From: Bdellovibrio sp.
Lineage (GTDB): Bacteria; Myxococcota; SpSt-1050
DNA length: 50,063 bases
Reading direction: 5' to 3'
Assembly: GCA_020725805.1 (NCBI GenBank)
Contig: DYEF01000097.1
Span: 1 to 50,063 of the forward strand
The position numbers were made by a program, and so were the translations under genes. Below, piece by piece: positions 1-9,576 of the stretch. How positions within the stretch are numbered: the stretch's first letter is position 1; each line of letters starts with the position of its first letter. The notes under the pieces are model-generated. The model was not told where the DNA came from and made no database searches. It saw only the letters and a list, made by a program, of their open reading frames with translations.

Positions 1-63
1 AACATATACTTTTCCCTGTAATTCCACTTTAATCCCTAACTTTTCTTTATATCCAAACCTATT

Positions 64-101
64 AAATGTAACATTTCTACTTTGCAGATAATGTAACATT
101 T
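64..101. promoter_or_regulatory. tandem pair of short palindromes (possible operator)
   Basis: Two near-identical dyads, AAATGT-A-ACATTT (64-76) and AATGT-A-ACATT (90-100), lie 25 bp apart upstream of the first gene. The shared core AATGTAACATTTCTA is repeated exactly at 65-79 and 90-104. The arrangement resembles a two-site operator for a dimeric regulator, but the region is AT-rich and no regulator gene is adjacent. The link to the downstream gene is inference. Confidence 0.3.
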
Positions 102-194
102 CTATTTTGGAACAACACCGGAAATAAAAAATATTTGCATTTGTAGCTGTTTTGTGTTAGTAAGCCGTTTCTCTGATTTTTTTGGAGGATGATT

Positions 195-539
195 ATGAAG
201 TTATCACCGCTTGCAAGAGTAAAAAAGGAATTCGGTTCCAAGGAGAAGCTGGTAGCCGAGGTAGTATCTCTTCTGAAATCGCTCAGCGAAACACTACCTG
301 AAGACATCGAAAAGAAGCTCAAATCCCAGACCAATCAGAAGCTGATGAAACTATACAACAATGCGAAGAAAGTCAGTGAACTGGGCAAGGATAAGGTGAT
401 CGAGGTCATCCTCAAGGCAAAGAGACCAAACGCAAAGAAGGTCGATGAGGATTACAGAAAGTCTCTTCTCAGGTATCCTGTTTCGAAACTCTATGATATG
501 TACCTTTCGGCCTCGAAGGCATTGAAGAAGAGCAGATAA
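195..539 (+). CDS. small basic helical protein, unknown function
   Basis: A 114-residue, strongly charged, Lys-rich protein without Cys, signal peptide or membrane segment. The sequence looks almost wholly alpha-helical, with repeated K/E-rich amphipathic stretches. I do not recognise a family. Two in-frame ATGs occur at 189 and 195. GGAGG at 184-188 abuts the first but lies 6 nt before the second, so 195 is chosen. It is monocistronic, with 142 bp before the next gene. Its basic composition would allow nucleic-acid or membrane-surface binding, but nothing in the sequence proves either. Confidence 0.75.
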   Translation: MKLSPLARVKKEFGSKEKLVAEVVSLLKSLSETLPEDIEKKLKSQTNQKLMKLYNNAKKVSELGKDKVIEVILKAKRPNAKKVDEDYRKSLLRYPVSKLYDMYLSASKALKKSR

Positions 540-617
540 CCGGGTCTGATTTATTAGTTTTATCAATACAAATATAATATTTAGATGGCCTTTCTTACAT
601 TTTTCTTTGCAAAAATA

Positions 618-646
618 TTGACTTTATTACATATATGAAATAATAG
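618..646 (+). promoter_or_regulatory. weak candidate promoter for the PEGA kinase
   Basis: TTGACT (618-623) is followed after 17 bp by TAATAG (641-646) in an AT-rich stretch upstream of the GTG start at 682. The -35 is good and the -10 poor. This is a spacing-based guess only. Confidence 0.3.
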
Positions 647-681
647 TATTACTGATTTTTATCTTGTTATAAGAGGTTTGT

Positions 682-3018
682 GTGAGAAAACCAATTCCAT
701 ATGGTAAATATTATCTGCTTGACCGGATTAACGTTGGAGGTATGGCAGAGGTATTCAAGGCAAAGGCATACGGAGTGGAAGGTTTCGAAAAACTTGTTGC
801 AATCAAAAGGATTCTCCCCAATATTGCAGAAGACGAAGAATTCATTACGATGTTCATAGATGAGGCGAAGATCGCAGTCCAGCTCAACCACGCAAATATC
901 GCCCAGATATTCGACCTCGGAAAGATTGAAGATACATACTTTATTGCCCTCGAATATGTTTACGGAAAAGACCTGAGGGCAATCTTCGAAAGACTGAGAA
1001 AACGCGGCGAAATAATGCCTATCCCCGCGGCCTGCTATATTATTACTCAGGTGTGCGAAGGTCTGGATTACGCTCACCGTAAGAAGGATTCGATGGGCAG
1101 GGACCTCAACATTGTTCACCGGGATGTGAGTCCCCAGAACATTCTCGTTGCGTATGAAGGAGATGTAAAGGTCATAGACTTCGGAATCGCCAAGGCCGCC
1201 AACAAGGCCTCAAAGACACAGGCAGGAATACTCAAGGGGAAGTTCGGATATATGTCTCCCGAGCAGGTCAGAGGTCTTCCGCTCGACAGAAGGTCCGATA
1301 TCTTCTCTTTAGGCATTATCTTTTATGAAATCCTGACGGGAGAGAGGCTTTTCGTGGGCGAGAGCGATTTCTCTACACTGGAAAAGGTCCGTAATGTCGA
1401 GATAATGCCACCCACGGCATACAACCGCAATATTCCGGAATCACTCGAGAAGATTATTCTCAAGGCGCTTGCAAAGGATGCCGATGACAGATATCAGTTT
1501 TCATCAGAGATGGCTGAGGATATTCAGCGGTTTATGATATCTCAGGGGATTCTCTTTACGAGAAAAGACCTCGGCAATTTTATGAAGACGCTCTTTGCGG
1601 ATGATATCGCAAGGGATAATGCGCAGGACGACTCCAAGAAGCAGAGTTCTTCCCTGCCGCAGACCGCAGCACCGGTAAAGGAAGTCAGAAAACCTGCTTC
1701 AAAACCTTCAAATCCAGTACCCCCTCCGGTACCCGGTGAACTTGATAACGCAAAGACGGTTGTCTTCGGAGGAGAACAGAAGGCGGCTTCTGCGCCCCCG
1801 CTCGGCAATGAGATAGGGCTGAAGACACAGGACGATGAGCCAATAGAGCTTGCCACAGAAGAGAGCACAAAGCCTGTGGTCAAGGCTCCCCCGAAGATAC
1901 AGCCACAGTCCCCAAAGCCCAAGATGACTGCAGAGATAAAGAAGCCCCAGACAGCGGAAATCAAAAAGGGCGGTGTAAACAAGATGGTCTTTATTGCCGC
2001 AGGTGTGGTGGCGGCGCTTGTCTTTCTGATAGTTGTAATTAAGTCGGTTACAAAGACAGAGGAGATAGGCGAGGCAAGTATGGAGATTCTCTATACTCCC
2101 CCTGATTCGGAGTTGTTTATAGACGGAGTAAAGGTAGGGTCGTCTTCCCCTTATAAAAATCCGAAGATTACAGCGGGTCAGCATACAATCGAGATAAAAA
2201 GAAAGGGTTTTCTTACCCTGAAAGAGGTTGTCAATCTTAAGAACAACGAAAAATTTTCAAACAATTATATTCTCAAGGCCGAAAAAGAGGTCTATGGCAC
2301 TGTAGAGATAGAGACCATCCCGCCCGGTGCCACGGTTACTATTGATGGTCAGATAAAATCCGGTGTCACACCGATGAATACAAAGGTCCTTGCCCTTGTC
2401 GAGCATACCATTCTCATCGAACGTTCGGGATTCAAGAGCGTAGAGGACAAGTTCTCTGTCGCGGAAAACGAGACGAAGAAACTAAGTTTTGAACTCAAAC
2501 AACCACTAGCGAAACTCATTATCAACAGCAACCCGAAGGGGGCAGCGGTCCTGATAAACGGCAGGAAGGCAGGGCAGACACCTTATTCGCAGGACGCAAA
2601 GGTAGGTGACAAGTTCGATATCGAGATATCCAGACCATCCTATGCGACAGTTAAAAAATCAGTTGTAATCGATAAAGAAGGCGATTTTACAATAGATGAG
2701 GAACTCAAAAAGGCTGAGGTGAGTGCGGAGAAGAAGGAGAAACCGGTAGCACAGAAGGAAGAAGTTAAGACTGCAAAGAAGGAAGAGAAGGCAACCGGTT
2801 CAGGTACGGGATTTATCGTTGTTTCGGCCTATCCGTGGGCGTATCTTTTCATAGACGGGAAGGAGCTTGGTACGGCCACTCCTGCCCTGAAAAAGCACGA
2901 AGTTAAGGCGGGCAGTCATACGGTAGTCCTGAGAAAGAGCGATGGTAAAGAGGCAGTGCATAAAGTTAATGTGAAACCGGGTGAAGAGGTCCAGATAAAG
3001 GAGAAGTTTGACAAATAA
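682..3018 (+). CDS. membrane Ser/Thr protein kinase with PEGA repeats
   Basis: A Hanks-type kinase of 778 residues. The cytoplasmic kinase domain (about 7-290) has a Gly-rich loop (GGMAEVF), VAIK lysine K42, HRD at 146-148 and DFG at 166-168, followed by an SPEQ activation-segment motif, so it should be active. A Pro/Lys-rich linker (about 310-430) leads to one transmembrane helix (about 434-456). Outside the membrane are four PEGA-type beta repeats, starting near 467, 539, 610 and 708, each with the I-D/N-G core. PEGA modules are commonly attached to bacterial kinases and thought to bind envelope surface structures; the ligand here is unknown. Translation starts at GTG 682, with AAGAGG at 671-676 as ribosome-binding site. 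Its kinase domain resembles that of the gene at 32092. Likely substrates are FHA-binding partners, such as the double-FHA protein at 9577, but that is inference. Confidence 0.93.
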   Translation: MRKPIPYGKYYLLDRINVGGMAEVFKAKAYGVEGFEKLVAIKRILPNIAEDEEFITMFIDEAKIAVQLNHANIAQIFDLGKIEDTYFIALEYVYGKDLRAIFERLRKRGEIMPIPAACYIITQVCEGLDYAHRKKDSMGRDLNIVHRDVSPQNILVAYEGDVKVIDFGIAKAANKASKTQAGILKGKFGYMSPEQVRGLPLDRRSDIFSLGIIFYEILTGERLFVGESDFSTLEKVRNVEIMPPTAYNRNIPESLEKIILKALAKDADDRYQFSSEMAEDIQRFMISQGILFTRKDLGNFMKTLFADDIARDNAQDDSKKQSSSLPQTAAPVKEVRKPASKPSNPVPPPVPGELDNAKTVVFGGEQKAASAPPLGNEIGLKTQDDEPIELATEESTKPVVKAPPKIQPQSPKPKMTAEIKKPQTAEIKKGGVNKMVFIAAGVVAALVFLIVVIKSVTKTEEIGEASMEILYTPPDSELFIDGVKVGSSSPYKNPKITAGQHTIEIKRKGFLTLKEVVNLKNNEKFSNNYILKAEKEVYGTVEIETIPPGATVTIDGQIKSGVTPMNTKVLALVEHTILIERSGFKSVEDKFSVAENETKKLSFELKQPLAKLIINSNPKGAAVLINGRKAGQTPYSQDAKVGDKFDIEISRPSYATVKKSVVIDKEGDFTIDEELKKAEVSAEKKEKPVAQKEEVKTAKKEEKATGSGTGFIVVSAYPWAYLFIDGKELGTATPALKKHEVKAGSHTVVLRKSDGKEAVHKVNVKPGEEVQIKEKFDK

Positions 3019-3083
3019 TCTGTTTTTTGTGTTTCTTCATCTTTTTTACTGATTCTGATATACGCTTGGACAGGAGGATAAGA

Positions 3084-3287
3084 ATGATAAACAGGTTTAA
3101 TGATAATCTCCTTATGATTAGGAATCTCTGTGAATCGCTCAGAATCCTTTCACAGAGAGCCCTTGAGGATGCAAATGATGACAGTTGCAGGGCACTCTAT
3201 ACCGATATGAATAAGGAAATGGCTTTGTATCTCGAGGAGATCGATAAGGAGATAGATGGCCATAAGAAGAAGGGTAAATGGGAATAG
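3084..3287 (+). CDS. tiny helical protein, unknown function
   Basis: A 67-residue acidic, predicted helical protein with Cys at residues 15 and 35. The frame stays open further upstream to 3027, but the ATG at 3084 has AGGAGG at 3072-3077 with 6-nt spacing, so that start is used. It ends 4 bp before dapF and is probably the first gene of the long forward operon running to 10338. I recognise no family. The ideal ribosome-binding site and the tight junction argue that it is a real gene. Confidence 0.65.
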   Translation: MINRFNDNLLMIRNLCESLRILSQRALEDANDDSCRALYTDMNKEMALYLEEIDKEIDGHKKKGKWE

Positions 3288-3291
3288 CCAT

Positions 3292-4131
3292 ATGAAAAAA
3301 TTCGGGAAAGCCTATAAATATCACGGACTCGGAAATGACTTTGTCCTCTTTGATTCATTAAAGACCGGAAGGCTTATCAGGCCCGGTGATGCGGTTTCCC
3401 TCTGCGACAGACATTTCGGTGTGGGGTCAGACGGTGTTCTGACCATTCTTCCCTCGAAAAAGGCAGACTTCTTTATGCATATCTACAATGCAGACGGGTC
3501 TGTGGCCGAGATGTGCGGAAACGGCATAAGATGTGCAGTAAAGCATTATGTGGATTTTTACAGAAAGGGAAAAGGAATCAGGCCGGTAAATGTCGAGACT
3601 CTTAAGGGAATCCAGATTTGTGATTATTCTGTCAGGGACAACGAGGTAGATACCGTTACAGTGAATATGGGTTCGCCGGTTCTCGAGCCGGAGAAGATAC
3701 CGGTCAGATCTGCCGGAAATATCCTGAAAATCCAGATGAGGAACCGTATTATCCGTGGTATGGCGGTCTCGATGGGGAATCCTCACTTTGTAAGTTTCGG
3801 AAAATTCTCGCCCGATGATATTCATACAGTCGGGCCGTTTGTTGAAAGGCATCCTTTATTTCCGCGTTTTACGAACGTCGAGCTCGTCCGGCTCAAAGGC
3901 AGGAGAGAGGCAGATGTCTCGGTATGGGAGAGAGGTGTAGGTATTACGCTTGCCTGCGGCTCGGGTTCCTGTGCGGTAGTGGTTGCAGGTGTAAAGCAGA
4001 ATCTTCTGGATAAGGATGTCTTTGTAAAGGTTAGACTGCCCGGAGGTATTCTGCGGGTAAAATATGATACAGTCCGCAATATTGTTTTGATGAGCGGAGA
4101 GGCCAAGAGGGTTTTCGGGATTGATTTCTGA
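3292..4131 (+). CDS. dapF: diaminopimelate epimerase
   Basis: Interconverts LL- and meso-diaminopimelate in the lysine and peptidoglycan pathway, in the cytoplasm, with a two-cysteine, cofactor-free mechanism. Both catalytic cysteines are visible: C75 in MCGNGIRC and C222 in ACGSGSCA. The N-terminal YHGLGNDFV motif is also typical. With the ATG at 3292 the protein is 279 residues, the usual family length. An earlier in-frame ATG at 3256 would add 12 basic residues inside the preceding gene and is disfavoured. The stop overlaps the next ATG by one base (TGATG at 4129-4133), so the enzyme is translationally linked to a signalling protein, which is unusual company for dapF. Confidence 0.95.
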   Translation: MKKFGKAYKYHGLGNDFVLFDSLKTGRLIRPGDAVSLCDRHFGVGSDGVLTILPSKKADFFMHIYNADGSVAEMCGNGIRCAVKHYVDFYRKGKGIRPVNVETLKGIQICDYSVRDNEVDTVTVNMGSPVLEPEKIPVRSAGNILKIQMRNRIIRGMAVSMGNPHFVSFGKFSPDDIHTVGPFVERHPLFPRFTNVELVRLKGRREADVSVWERGVGITLACGSGSCAVVVAGVKQNLLDKDVFVKVRLPGGILRVKYDTVRNIVLMSGEAKRVFGIDF

Positions 4132-6086
4132 TGCTTGAACGTTTCGAAAATATTCTGATATGCGATGATGACGAGCTCTTCAGAAGAATGATTTCGGATG
4201 TGCTCAGGCAGAACGGCTATTTTGTGTTCGAGGCATCAAATGGTCTTGACGCAAAGGATAAACTCCTGAAAAACAAGATAGACCTTGCGATTGTGGATAT
4301 CATCCTGCCTGATTACGACGGAGCATCTCTTGCCGTTGAACTCAGGGAAAAATATCCTGACCTTGCGATAGCGGTAATTACCCAGAAGAACGAGGCAAGG
4401 CTCGCTCTCAGTCTTCTGAGGAAGGGAGTCGATGAGTACATCGTAAAGCCGGTCTCGGCAGATGACCTGCTCTCAGTAATCGATTCGGTATACAGACGCA
4501 GGTTAGAGAACGAGGAAAAGAGCCGTATTCTGATGGAGAGCGGGAGTTACAACCTCCAGCAGATATATGACAGGATAATCAGACTTCTTACATTTATTGA
4601 ACTGGACAAACTCTATGATGCAATAGTTGAGACACTTGTATCCGTCCTCAAGGTACAGGGTGCGATTCTCTGGATTCCTGACAGGAAGGACAAGAATATC
4701 CTGAGAATCGAGTCATACAGAGGGCTCGTTCATACAGAATCATATCCCTTTACATTCAGTCTTACCGAACACCCGTTGCAGAATCAGTTTTTCGGCAGCA
4801 AGGTAATCGAGGATTCTGAACTCTCGAACGGCGAAGGTGCGGTAATAGGAGAGACAGTAGACAAAAAGAGGAATATTATTCTCCCGCTCGTATATTATAA
4901 GGAACTTTACGGGATAGTTAAACTTGTCGAGAAGATTTCAGGGGAATTTCTGGAGAATGATATCAGGATAGCATCACTTATAGCGGAGTTTTCGGCGATA
5001 GCTATCAGGAACTGCAGGTATTTCGAATTTGCATCCTACTCCCTTCTGAGGGAGAAGGACTCCCACCTCTATTCCATGGCATATTTCATCGACTATGCCG
5101 GCAAGGAAATTTACAGGGCAAGGAGGTATAAGAGGCCGTTTTCCGTCGTCGAAATAGTCATAGATAATGCAGAGTATTTCAGGCTCAATATGAATAAGGA
5201 TATGTACGAAAATCTTTCGAAATGGCTTGTAAACAATATCTCGGCAGGACTGAGGTCCTCCGATGTCATATCGAGGATATCCGAGAGTGAGTTTCTTCTG
5301 GTTATGCCTGATACAGATTATATGGGTGCCCTTTCGTATATTAGCAGGTCTCTCAACAATTTCAGGTCGGAGCAGTTTGTAAACTTTCTGGATAAGTATA
5401 TCCCTCTGTCGGTCTCTATGGGGGCGGCATCATTTCCGGCAAACGGCAGTGATTATGACAGTCTGATATATACCTGTTCGGGCAAAATCAAGTCGATAAG
5501 GGAATCTATCTACCGCAGACACCACCTTGAAGAGATGGGATTTTACCAGATAATGGATTATCTGATAGGCTCGTATGAGGATTACGAGAATTACTTCGGT
5601 GATAATAAGGAGAAGACGTCCGTAATGTTTCTCTCCGTCGAGCAGTCGTCCGAACAGAATTCACACCTCTTTTTCAGTCATAAGGAAATGGAATACCATA
5701 TCGGGGAGGTCGCGTCCTTTATCCGAAGTGTTTCGAATGAGGGAATCTGGATGCTCTTCATCGGAAAATCCTCCTCGGCGGTTGCAAGTCTTCTCTCGGG
5801 GCTTGTAGGATACAAGAATCCCAATGCAAAGATGTTTGTTGTGAGCAAGATGGAAAGAGAGGGGTTCAAGTTCAAGAATATCAATCTCGTCGAACAGAAC
5901 AACGACCTGTGGCAGAGATATACTGCACTCTTTGTTTTATCGGCAGCCGGCTCATACGGGTTGATGCTTAAAAATGAGTATGACAGGTATTACGGCTTTT
6001 CGACCTGTGATGAATATCTGATTTTTGAACTTTTCACCAGATTTATTAATTCCAACGGTCTTCAGCTCAAGGAGATTTCAAATTGA
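4131..6086 (+). CDS. response regulator with GAF and degenerate GGDEF domains
   Basis: A 651-residue cytoplasmic signalling protein. The receiver domain (1-120) has acidic residues D12-D14, phosphoacceptor D56, T84 and K106, all in canonical places. A GAF-like sensor domain follows (about 150-300). Next comes a region with the secondary-structure pattern of a GGDEF domain (about 315-480), but the signature is SESEF at 384-388 instead of GG(D/E)EF. Diguanylate cyclase activity is therefore unlikely, and a receptor or scaffold role is more plausible. The last 170 residues match nothing I know. It overlaps dapF by one base and the next gene by four (TTGA), indicating translational coupling. Confidence 0.85.
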   Translation: MLERFENILICDDDELFRRMISDVLRQNGYFVFEASNGLDAKDKLLKNKIDLAIVDIILPDYDGASLAVELREKYPDLAIAVITQKNEARLALSLLRKGVDEYIVKPVSADDLLSVIDSVYRRRLENEEKSRILMESGSYNLQQIYDRIIRLLTFIELDKLYDAIVETLVSVLKVQGAILWIPDRKDKNILRIESYRGLVHTESYPFTFSLTEHPLQNQFFGSKVIEDSELSNGEGAVIGETVDKKRNIILPLVYYKELYGIVKLVEKISGEFLENDIRIASLIAEFSAIAIRNCRYFEFASYSLLREKDSHLYSMAYFIDYAGKEIYRARRYKRPFSVVEIVIDNAEYFRLNMNKDMYENLSKWLVNNISAGLRSSDVISRISESEFLLVMPDTDYMGALSYISRSLNNFRSEQFVNFLDKYIPLSVSMGAASFPANGSDYDSLIYTCSGKIKSIRESIYRRHHLEEMGFYQIMDYLIGSYEDYENYFGDNKEKTSVMFLSVEQSSEQNSHLFFSHKEMEYHIGEVASFIRSVSNEGIWMLFIGKSSSAVASLLSGLVGYKNPNAKMFVVSKMEREGFKFKNINLVEQNNDLWQRYTALFVLSAAGSYGLMLKNEYDRYYGFSTCDEYLIFELFTRFINSNGLQLKEISN

Positions 6087-7651
6087 AGGAAAATCCCCCG
6101 AGACTTATTCTTATAGCCGACAAGGACAAGGAAGCCGCTGTGCAGCTCGGTGATGCCCTCAGGAAGAAGGGTTACGGGGTGGTTTATACCTATGACGGTT
6201 CCAACTCAATAGAGGTTGTCATTACACATCTCCCGGATCTGATATTCTATGATGCAGCCCTGCCGCTCATACACTTTAAGAAATTCATTCAGATAGTCAG
6301 GTCGAATCCCCGCACCATGCACATCCCGATTATCATTGTCGGAAGGGCGACAGACAGGATAGGTTTTACCACCCTTACAGAGAGCAAGATAAACAAGCCT
6401 TATGATATAAATGCAGTTGTCAGGATGGTCGAGAACATTTTTCACAAGATTGATACGGCAGATATGCTCAAATCCTCGACAAGGGCATTCGAGGGAAAAC
6501 TATCGGAGATATCGCTCCCGGACCTTATGCAGGTCTTTGCCCTGAATAAAAAGACCGGTGTTCTGAAAATAAAGAATCAGAATCTGGAGGCGAGCATTTT
6601 TCTCAGAAACGGTGAGATAATTCACGCCCAGACAGGCAGGATATTCGGTGAGAAGGCTATGTACAGACTCCTGGGGTTGTCAGAAGGTGATTTCATCTTT
6701 CAGCCTGATATTATGAGCGAGCAGATATCTCTCAGGGGAACTCTCGACAACATACTGATGGAAGGGATGAGACAGCTCGATGAATCCAAGAAGATAATAT
6801 CCGAGAATTTCAGCGGAAGTAATCTCTTTGTTACTGATGAGCTGAAGATAAGGGAACTGTCGGGTCTCCATCCGATTGCCGAGGATGTAATAAGCGAACT
6901 GAAGAATCCCCGTATGCTCGAGGAACTGCTGGATATACTCCCGTACACTGATCTGGAGATTCTTACAACTCTGCGCTCACTTATCGGTTCCGGGGCAATC
7001 AGGGTTGTGAGTCTCAATGAAGTGAGCGAGCTGATTCAGAAGACATCATCACAGAGCACAGGAATTCTGAGTGAGGAGGAGTGGCGGGCGCTTGCATACT
7101 ATATAAACGAAAATCTCTACAAGAGATACTCTATCTTAGGTGCGATAATAGGGCTGGTCTGTCCCAACCGCACACTCGTCAAGAAGTTTATAAGGGTTCT
7201 GAAATCCATCAATGAGGTGGAGCTTCTGGACTATAATTTCGTTTCGCAGGCAGGTTACGGGAAACTCGGGCATATCCGTAATCCCGAGACCGACCTTGAT
7301 ATATATCTCGTCCCTGTCAATAAACATCTTGCTCCGTTCAGGCGGCTTCTGGACATACGGACGATCGGACTGATTCTCATTACTTCTTCTGCTGCAAAGA
7401 ATATTGTGGTGAATACGGCTATCGACCAGAAAAACAGCACATATCTGAATTTTATGCCGGTACTCAATATAGTCGTACCGACTGACGATATTGCCGGGGT
7501 CAGGGATATAACATACATCGAGGCGTCTCTGGAGATAGGCGAAAAGAAGGAGCCTCCTACGCGATATGATATATCGAAACCTGAGGAGGTTGTTCTGCTT
7601 GTCAGAAAATTTATCAGCAGTATTATCAGAAGTTCTGTTACGGGGTGTTGA
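6083..7651 (+). CDS. REC-PATAN (DUF4388) response regulator
   Basis: A 522-residue cytoplasmic protein. The N-terminal receiver domain has D13/D15, phosphoacceptor D57 and K105-P106. A PATAN/DUF4388 domain follows (about 135-235), recognisable from LSEISLPDLMQVFALNKKTG and the FLRNGEIIHAQ strand. Residues 340-500 alternate hydrophobic strands and helices somewhat like a small GTPase fold without a P-loop; this is only an impression. The start is TTG at 6083, inside the upstream stop region, with AAGGAG at 6069-6074. PATAN proteins act with two-component and motility or polarity signalling in deltaproteobacteria. Its cognate kinase is not adjacent. Confidence 0.85.
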   Translation: MKENPPRLILIADKDKEAAVQLGDALRKKGYGVVYTYDGSNSIEVVITHLPDLIFYDAALPLIHFKKFIQIVRSNPRTMHIPIIIVGRATDRIGFTTLTESKINKPYDINAVVRMVENIFHKIDTADMLKSSTRAFEGKLSEISLPDLMQVFALNKKTGVLKIKNQNLEASIFLRNGEIIHAQTGRIFGEKAMYRLLGLSEGDFIFQPDIMSEQISLRGTLDNILMEGMRQLDESKKIISENFSGSNLFVTDELKIRELSGLHPIAEDVISELKNPRMLEELLDILPYTDLEILTTLRSLIGSGAIRVVSLNEVSELIQKTSSQSTGILSEEEWRALAYYINENLYKRYSILGAIIGLVCPNRTLVKKFIRVLKSINEVELLDYNFVSQAGYGKLGHIRNPETDLDIYLVPVNKHLAPFRRLLDIRTIGLILITSSAAKNIVVNTAIDQKNSTYLNFMPVLNIVVPTDDIAGVRDITYIEASLEIGEKKEPPTRYDISKPEEVVLLVRKFISSIIRSSVTGC

Positions 7652-7652
7652 A

Positions 7653-9560
7653 ATGAAGAGAGGTATTATCTTTTTTTGTCTGATTCTTCTTGCTGCCACG
7701 GTATATGCCCAGCAGAATGTTGTTACGACTCTTTCCGAGGAATTCAGCGGCAAGCTCTTTCTGTATGATGATAAGGAAGAGGCGATAAGCGGTCTGAAGG
7801 CAAATCTCTCGGAAAGACTGGAGAAGAGGCTCAAAAAGATGGGTTTTTCGGACGATTACATTATAACTCTTCTGAAGAAGGCAAAATATTCATCCCTGAA
7901 TGTGACCGAAAAGCGTGTAGAGATCTTAAAGGACAATAAGAAGGTCAAAACCACTGCCTTCGATATTGCAGGGTCTGTCAGCGTGGGTATCGATGAGAAC
8001 GATATAAGGGAACTCGCCGAGATGCTCAAACGGATTTCACCTATCAGTGATGAGGAGAAGCAGCTTTACAGGGAGGCGCTCAGGAATTTTCTCAGTCTTT
8101 CGGGCGGAATTAAGGATCTGGATGTGTCATTTCTGAAACTCAAGCTGTCGGAGATAATAAAGGCGGATATTATCAGGCAGATTCAGACTGTCTTTGCATC
8201 CGACAATACCTCCTTTCAGCTGCTTCAGGACAGGGTTGTGGATGTTCTGAACAACATCGAATTAAACAAAAAACATATCGAAGGGGAAGAGAATATCAGA
8301 GAACTCTCCGATACTCTTCTGGGCAATGTAGAACTTTACTTCAAAAGGTCGGTTGTGGATATAACGAATTACGAAAATGCGGTCAGCTGCGCTGTGAATA
8401 TAGCCAAAATGATGCCGCTCAGAAAGGATGATGCCCAAAAGAGTCTTATGTTTATTATTGAATTCAAGTGGGCAGAGAACATACAGAATATTTCGGCAAG
8501 CAGTAATGTGGAGGTTGCAAGACTGTATAGTGAGACCGATGCTTTCCTGAATGCATTTAAGGATTCCAGATTTCTGAAGAATATCAGAAACAAACTTGTT
8601 ATCCGGCTCGGAAATGAACTGAAAGATGAACAGACAGGCTATGATTCGCTGCAGTTTATATTGCTGATTTACGAAAGGCTGGGTCTGAAGGAGCTTGACA
8701 AAGATATAGTTAAGAAGTGTGAATCGGTGATGGAGAGTATCGAAAGTGCCTCTGATGAAGCCTCTTCGAAGATTGAAGAGTCATTCAGGATATGCATCAA
8801 GCATTCTGACCCTGCAGCCAGAAAAAGGCTGACTCTAATGCAGGAGAAGTTTGTAAAATCAGATAAAAACCGCGTTTACAGGAATATGCTTGGCAACCTT
8901 GCATTCATAATGAGATTTGTCCGGTATGCAGACCAGATTAACTTTGGTCTGTCTCCCGAAAAGGTTGTCTCCGGTAAATTCGGAGATTTTCTGAATGAGG
9001 GTTCCGTCTCTTCGGGGTGCAGTTGTGCGGCAGGGGAGAGCGACGAGTGCAGAATATTTGTGTATGCGGGAGACCAGTTCGAAGTTGTACTAAGGTATAA
9101 CGAACAGAAACTGTATGAGGTCAGTATCTGCAATATGAATATGAAGGGGAAGAGTTCGGTTGTGCTCTCCTATCTCAGGGAGAATTTCAGACCGCTTTTC
9201 AAGGCAAATTTGTCTCAGATTGAAGAGAAGGACGGCTCATTTGATTATGAACTCAAAAAGGATGTGATCGTATCGGTTGAGAAGGTCGGATTTTTCGGGA
9301 GTCTCTCTGTTTACGACAAAAAGACCAGACCGAAGATTCAGAACAAGGTTTCTTATTCGGCACCACAGGGTTACGAGTCGCTCAGGAAGGGAGATTGTGT
9401 CGAATGGGATTGTGATCTGGAGTGCAGGTACAAGGGGAAGATCGAAAAGGTATCTGCAGATGGCTTTCAGGTTATTATAATTTCGGCACCGAAGGCCTCC
9501 GAGCTCAATATGAGAAAACATATGCAGAAGTCCTCTGTAAAAAAATGCCAGTCATTCTGA
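7653..9560 (+). CDS. exported helical protein, unknown function
   Basis: A 635-residue protein with a clear signal peptide (MKRGIIFFCLILLAATVYAQ, cleavage probably after YA). The body (about 30-440) is charged and predicted helical, possibly a helical-repeat array. A Cys-rich patch (SSGCSCAAGESDEC, about 452-466) precedes a beta-rich end. Residues about 575-610 look like an SH3- or Tudor-like barrel (GDCVEW..CRYKGKIEKV). The frame is open upstream to 7566 inside the previous gene, but the ATG at 7653, one base after the preceding stop and followed by the signal peptide, is the logical start. It belongs to the operon with the receiver proteins. I recognise no family; periplasmic or surface location is inferred. 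Confidence 0.75.
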   Translation: MKRGIIFFCLILLAATVYAQQNVVTTLSEEFSGKLFLYDDKEEAISGLKANLSERLEKRLKKMGFSDDYIITLLKKAKYSSLNVTEKRVEILKDNKKVKTTAFDIAGSVSVGIDENDIRELAEMLKRISPISDEEKQLYREALRNFLSLSGGIKDLDVSFLKLKLSEIIKADIIRQIQTVFASDNTSFQLLQDRVVDVLNNIELNKKHIEGEENIRELSDTLLGNVELYFKRSVVDITNYENAVSCAVNIAKMMPLRKDDAQKSLMFIIEFKWAENIQNISASSNVEVARLYSETDAFLNAFKDSRFLKNIRNKLVIRLGNELKDEQTGYDSLQFILLIYERLGLKELDKDIVKKCESVMESIESASDEASSKIEESFRICIKHSDPAARKRLTLMQEKFVKSDKNRVYRNMLGNLAFIMRFVRYADQINFGLSPEKVVSGKFGDFLNEGSVSSGCSCAAGESDECRIFVYAGDQFEVVLRYNEQKLYEVSICNMNMKGKSSVVLSYLRENFRPLFKANLSQIEEKDGSFDYELKKDVIVSVEKVGFFGSLSVYDKKTRPKIQNKVSYSAPQGYESLRKGDCVEWDCDLECRYKGKIEKVSADGFQVIIISAPKASELNMRKHMQKSSVKKCQSF

Positions 9561-9576
9561 TATCAGGGAGCCGGCT

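Noticed and set aside
7136-7834. 232-codon reverse-strand open frame
   Set aside because: Antisense to the REC-PATAN gene and the following start; no recognisable domain.
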